From NCBI GenBank assembly GCA_030530205.1, contig JAUMVK010000007.1, forward strand, positions 56,366 to 120,365: DNA of 64,000 nt, read 5' to 3'. Of this stretch, positions 61,282 to 64,000 are shown in pieces. The notes beneath the pieces were generated by a model. That model saw nothing but the letters and a program-made list of their open reading frames with translations. It had not been told where the DNA came from and made no database searches. The DNA is from RGIG3701 sp030530205. Its GTDB lineage: Bacteria; Planctomycetota; Planctomycetia; Pirellulales; Thermoguttaceae. Made by a program: the position numbers and the translations under genes. Each line of letters begins with the position of its first letter. Within the stretch, counting starts at the first letter, position 1.

Positions 61282-61644
61282 ATGACCAAAAAATTCTTCA
61301 CCACCGTTTGCGAAGGCCCTGACTTCTTCATCTTCACCACCCCGAACGGGGAATTCTTCATCGCCAAAGGAAAACACGGCCAGGAGCCGCGCCTCGACGA
61401 TGCGCAGCCGATCCTCATCCGGTCCGCCGATCGTGAATATGGGACCGACGTGCAGCCGCGCACCCTGGACCGCGACACCATGAACTACATGATGCCCATT
61501 GACGGCCTGAGCGTCTCCGAGGTCTTCCAGGCAGACATCGCCAAGCTGCCGAAACTTGCGCGGGCCTTCCTCCTGGACTGGTTCGGGCAGGACCTCGTCG
61601 ATGCTGAAAACTTCTTCAGATTTCCCAAAACCAATAAGGAGTGA
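61282..61644 (+). CDS. Island cargo protein of unknown function (120 aa)
   Basis: 120 residues from the start at 61282, preceded by AAGGAGCG; an in-frame ATG eight codons earlier has no site. It consists of short beta strands (FFTTVCEGPDFFIFTTPNGEF) then helices ending in FLLDWFGQDLVDAENFF. It has no known motif. The small gene after it begins six bases past its stop, so both are coupled. Confidence 0.6.
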   Translation: MTKKFFTTVCEGPDFFIFTTPNGEFFIAKGKHGQEPRLDDAQPILIRSADREYGTDVQPRTLDRDTMNYMMPIDGLSVSEVFQADIAKLPKLARAFLLDWFGQDLVDAENFFRFPKTNKE

Positions 61645-61649
61645 ACGCC

Positions 61650-61886
61650 ATGCAGAACCCCGACTTCTACACCGACCTCGCCCGGATCAGCACCACCCAC
61701 GCCGTGGAACTCGCCGCCCGCCACGACTGGCAGATCACGCCCGAGCACATCGCCGGATTCTGGCAGGCCCTGCTGGATCACCCCGACCTGCCGGAGCTTT
61801 GGGAAAATTCCCCCTTCAGCTTCTACGCCCTGGTCCAGGAAACCACCGAAACCTGGCTCAGCGCCGAAGGGTTCCAGATTTGGTAG
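61650..61886 (+). CDS. Small island cargo protein of unknown function (78 aa)
   Basis: 78 residues. ATG at 61650 lies eight bases after AAGGAG, better than a GTG three codons upstream. It is acidic and helical (VELAARHDWQITPEHIAGFW, WENSPFSFYALVQETTE). No similarity recognised. Last gene before a strong terminator. Confidence 0.58.
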   Translation: MQNPDFYTDLARISTTHAVELAARHDWQITPEHIAGFWQALLDHPDLPELWENSPFSFYALVQETTETWLSAEGFQIW

Positions 61887-61906
61887 CAGCCCCGCCGCCC
61901 GCATCT

Positions 61907-61931
61907 GCCCAGCCACGCTGGGCTTTTTTTT
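61907..61931 (+). terminator. Strong intrinsic terminator of the cargo operon
   Basis: GCCCAGC, CAC loop, GCTGGGC, then eight T. Confidence 0.9.
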
Positions 61932-62003
61932 ATCGCACGCAGCCGGAGCCGTTTCTCAATTTCGTATACGAGCCTCACCGCCAAATCGCCCCACCCAGCG
62001 CCT

Positions 62004-62205
62004 GCCGATCGTGAAAAGTGACAGCCACCCGCCTCCAGCGCTTCGCGGATCCCGCCTGACGGCCCTGTCGATCGTGAAAAGGGGCAGCCACCCAGCCCCA
62101 CCGCCAGCAATTTCGTATACGGCGCCCACCCCCGCGCCCCCCAAGCCGACCGCCATCGCCCCTCCGGCGCTGGCCAATCGTGAAAGGGGCAGCCGATCGT
62201 GAAGA
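62004..62205. repeat. Three diverged direct repeats around GCCGATCGTGAAAAG
   Basis: Blocks at 62004, 62068 and 62173 share CGATCGTGAAAAGGGGCAGCC with small changes, the third followed by another motif copy. Confidence 0.65.
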
Positions 62206-62321
62206 AAATCCGCTTCCGACGAGCCGAAAACTGCTCCGAAAACCGGCGTTTCGGCTTTGATTTTGTACGGCCCATTTTGATTTTCTGGCGCGTCAAAAAA
62301 GGGGCCGATCGTGGAGAAAAA

Positions 62322-62783
62322 GATCGGGGGCAGAAGAAAAAAAATCGGGGGCACAAATCGGGGGCAGAAAGGACAAAACGCTGAGAGGAAAATTAAATAT
62401 AATTCTCATAATTCCCACTCCACCCAAACCTCCTAAAATTTTTTCCTTTCCCAGATTCACGTTAATTCTAATTAGCATTTTTTCGCTATTTCGAGCTTTG
62501 ATTATTTTCGATTTTGCGCCCCCGATTATCGGGGGTACTGCCCCCGATTCTGCCCCCTATTTTTTGAACGTTCAAGAAAATCGGGGGCACGGTTTCGGGC
62601 CGTAATAAAGGGACCGAAACCGATGTTCTCTCTTTAAAATGACCCCGGTGCCCCCGATTTTTTCCCCATCGCGGAAATAGCTGAGGAAAATTAAATAAAT
62701 AAGAAATTAAAATACGGAGGGAGAAATTAATTATTTACGTATGAAGAAAGATTACGCGCGAGAATCGGGGGCATCGGGGGGCA
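62322..62783. repeat. Cluster of 11 AATCGGGGGCA boxes
   Basis: Starts at 62322, 62343, 62356, 62517, 62528, 62539, 62551, 62579, 62649, 62763 and 62773, in both orientations and with small variations. Inverted pairs occur, and the spacing is uneven, unlike a CRISPR array. Confidence 0.85.
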
Positions 62784-63091
62784 CTTCCCACGATCGGCAG
62801 GGGCGAAATTTGGGAATTTTTTCCAGACGACCGGCGGCTGCGCGGATCACCCAGCTGGACGAAGGGCCATCAACACCACGATCGGCGGGTTTCTCAAGTC
62901 AGACGGTCGGAAAATTCCCTACACCCCTCAAAAACGGCCAAAATCGGCCATTTCTGACCGTTTGAACCCCAAATACGACCGGAGAGACCCCTCCGGCACT
63001 TGCGCCGCTTGTACGAAAAATGGACGAGAATCGATAAATGAATAAAGGAGATGCGATTCAAAATAACTGTATGGAAATCTAGCCTTGAGCC

Positions 63092-63170
63092 AGTATCTCT
63101 ACCCCCATAAACCGAGCGCACGCAGCCGGTATCTCTACCCCCATTTCGCGACCGGTATCTCTACCCCCGT
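63092..63170. repeat. Three direct copies of GGTATCTCTACCCCCAT
   Basis: At 63092, 63128 and 63154, spaced 36 and 26 bases start to start. The spacing is not a multiple of three, so they are not protein repeats. Confidence 0.8.
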
Positions 63171-63778
63171 GGCCGCCCGCCTTTCACGATGCGCAGACGC
63201 GCGGCTTCCAGGCAAAGTCGTATACGCGACCCACCGACAGCACGCCACGCCAGGCGCCGCCTGCGGCTCGCGGATCGCGCGGGGACCGTTCACCCCACGA
63301 TCGGCACGACGGCCCACAGACGGCCACCCAGGGCCGATTGTGCGGACGTGGTGACGCAGACCTAAAGAACGCCGCTAAAACGGCCCGATACAAGGCCCGG
63401 AGGCCCGCCTTCCACGATTGGCAGACCGAGCCAGAGAGGGCACGGAAGCCAGCCGGACCGACGGCCCGACGGTTTCACAAGGTCAAAACAGGCAAAAATA
63501 CTTAAATCCCATTGCAAAAATATTAAACTGGGGGGATATGGCGCAAAATCGAAAAGTTTGAAAAGCGGTATTATAATCAAAAATCCTGAAAAATAGGTTC
63601 TTTCTGCGATTTTGCAAGGCTTCTCAAAGCAAGATTGAGGTCCGCGCGGGTCTTTTATCGCTCGCAAAAAATTCAAGAAGTTTTGACATATTAATAATGT
63701 GCAAATTCACAATAATGGTTTAATTTTAGGTTCTCGAAAAAATTTAAAAATTTTCTTATTTTTTTCCTTATACCCTAC

Positions 63779-63806
63779 TTGTTATTTCTGCAGAAAATGT
63801 TAAAGT
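63779..63806 (+). promoter_or_regulatory. Putative promoter of the right-edge surface protein gene
   Basis: TTGTTA, 16 bases, TAAAGT, with CTTGTTATTTCT matching the cargo-operon promoter at 59312. Confidence 0.5.
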
Positions 63807-63892
63807 TTAAAGAGAATAAGGAATTTTTGGATTTTTCTGTTCATTCTGTTTGAACATTACTCCAAACTAAAACTATTTTCAAGGAGCGTAAT

Positions 63893-64000
63893 ATGTTGTG
63901 GAAATCTTTCTCACATGGTCAGAAACCAACAGCCTCTAACAGATTTCGTTCTTTGAGAATGGAGTCTTTGGAAAAGAGGGAACTGCTGTCCGCGGCGCCG
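63893..64000 (+). CDS. LEPR-XLL surface protein, N-terminus only
   Basis: The window ends after 36 codons. RBS AAGGAG lies seven bases before the ATG. LRMESLEKRELLSAAP matches the LEPR-XLL-type N-terminal motif, as in the protein at 49367-52519 (GMELLENRCLLSASP). The motif typifies large, secreted planctomycete proteins, so a long repeat-bearing gene is expected to continue to the right. Nothing more can be said of its domains. Confidence 0.8.
   Translation, partial: MLWKSFSHGQKPTASNRFRSLRMESLEKRELLSAAP

Larger units (their letters stand above)
57936..63305. repeat. Dispersed GCCGATCGTG motif, 13 exact copies in both orientations
   Basis: Exact copies at 57936, 58056, 59159, 59198, 60887, 60953, 61426, 62004, 62192, 62304, 62789, 62877 and 63296; one-base variants at 62068, 62173, about 63333 and about 63413. 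Copies in genes fall in different frames, so DNA-level selection is more likely than protein conservation. None seen elsewhere in the window. Confidence 0.85.
57519..63480. mobile_element. Putative tRNA-Val integrative island
   Basis: The left boundary is placed at the tRNA 3' end, where the integrase begins. The right boundary is inferred from the end of the repeat-rich, GC-rich DNA near 63480; no direct repeat of the tRNA end was found, so it is provisional. Contents are integrase, four unrecognised genes and a long repeat-rich non-coding tract, all sharing the GCCGATCGTG motif. Confidence 0.6.
61932..63892. other. About 2 kb repeat-rich non-coding region of the island
   Basis: No convincing gene. 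It holds the GCCGATCGTG copies, three GCCGATCGTGAAAAGGGGCA-like blocks (62004-62205), the AATCGGGGGCA cluster, a 12-bp palindrome TTGAACGTTCAA near 62566, a direct repeat GAGGAAAATTAAATA (62385 and 62683), TTCGTATACG boxes (61961, 62112, near 63218), and the GGTATCTCTACCCCC triplet. From about 63480 it turns AT-rich and holds the promoter of the surface-protein gene. Confidence 0.75.

Noticed and set aside
61641..61649. GTG start three codons earlier for the 78-residue cargo protein
   Set aside because: AAGGAG overlaps it; the ATG at 61650 has proper spacing.
62322..62783. CRISPR array
   Set aside because: The boxes are in both orientations with irregular spacing and no cas genes.
62741..62965. 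74-codon open frame in the repeat tract
   Set aside because: The ribosome site is too distant, it runs through the iterated boxes, and no protein pattern is seen.
63085..63354. 89-codon open frame containing the GGTATCTCTACCCCC repeats (YLYPH units)
   Set aside because: The third repeat is out of frame and the composition is Arg/Ala/Pro-rich noise; no ribosome site.

Overview
The window looks like chromosome of a planctomycete. The inference rests on an N-terminal LEPR-XLL-type motif on two large surface proteins (about 49.4-52.5 kb and at the right edge), a PEP-CTERM surface protein, many single-gene transcription units with large planctomycete-style envelope proteins, secreted DUF4838-like and parallel-beta-helix carbohydrate proteins, and exported sugar oxidoreductase/isomerase-type enzymes. 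lpxC and an OmpH/Skp-like gene indicate an LPS-bearing outer membrane. The gene mix resembles gut or polysaccharide-degrading Pirellulales-type genomes, but that placement is inference only.

Layout. 0-4 kb: a divergent Rho with a huge disordered N-terminus (incomplete at the left edge) and serA. 4-9.5 kb: an ankyrin protein, then a secreted DUF4838-like glycoside-hydrolase-type protein followed by a Tat-exported Gfo/Idh oxidoreductase. 9.5-15.5 kb: an RND efflux pair (adaptor and pump, no outer-membrane channel gene) and an OmpH-like chaperone. 15.6-21.1 kb: a PEP-CTERM autotransporter-like protein, lpxC and a secreted gluzincin-like protein. 21.1-26.4 kb (minus strand): ROK kinase fused to an Mth938-like domain, NAD-dependent epimerase, inositol-monophosphatase-family enzyme, an unknown protein and a Gfo/Idh oxidoreductase. 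26.4-35.8 kb (minus): an asparagine-synthetase-like protein lacking its glutaminase cysteine, an acyltransferase, two lipoproteins and a large single-span membrane protein. 36-45.5 kb: hemB, a stand-alone condensation-domain-like protein, a three-enzyme fusion (HPRT, 5-formyl-THF cyclo-ligase, dephospho-CoA kinase), a HAD phosphatase, a 178-bp MITE-like element, a nucleotide-sugar epimerase and gyrA. 45.6-57.4 kb: a GH141-like beta-helix protein with a secreted TIM-barrel protein, a large SdrD-B/FG-GAP surface protein co-oriented with a WD40 protein, a DUF1570-like peptidase, a 3-hydroxyacyl-CoA dehydrogenase and ispH.

57.4-63.5 kb is accessory. A tRNA-Val(UAC) is followed immediately by a tyrosine integrase, then an operon of four genes I do not recognise, then about 2 kb of non-coding DNA packed with short repeats. 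The 10-mer GCCGATCGTG occurs 13 times exactly between 57.9 and 63.3 kb, in both orientations, in several reading frames and in non-coding DNA; I did not see it elsewhere in the window. A second motif, AATCGGGGGCA, forms an 11-copy cluster, and a third, GGTATCTCTACCCCC, a 3-copy cluster. This island is the best candidate for something undescribed. The window ends at the N-terminus of a second LEPR-XLL surface protein.

Several intergenic regions carry sigma70-like promoters, intrinsic terminators, degenerate AT-rich tandem repeats of the ATTCATTATTC type, and two copies of a 36-nt REP-like hairpin with compensating stem changes.
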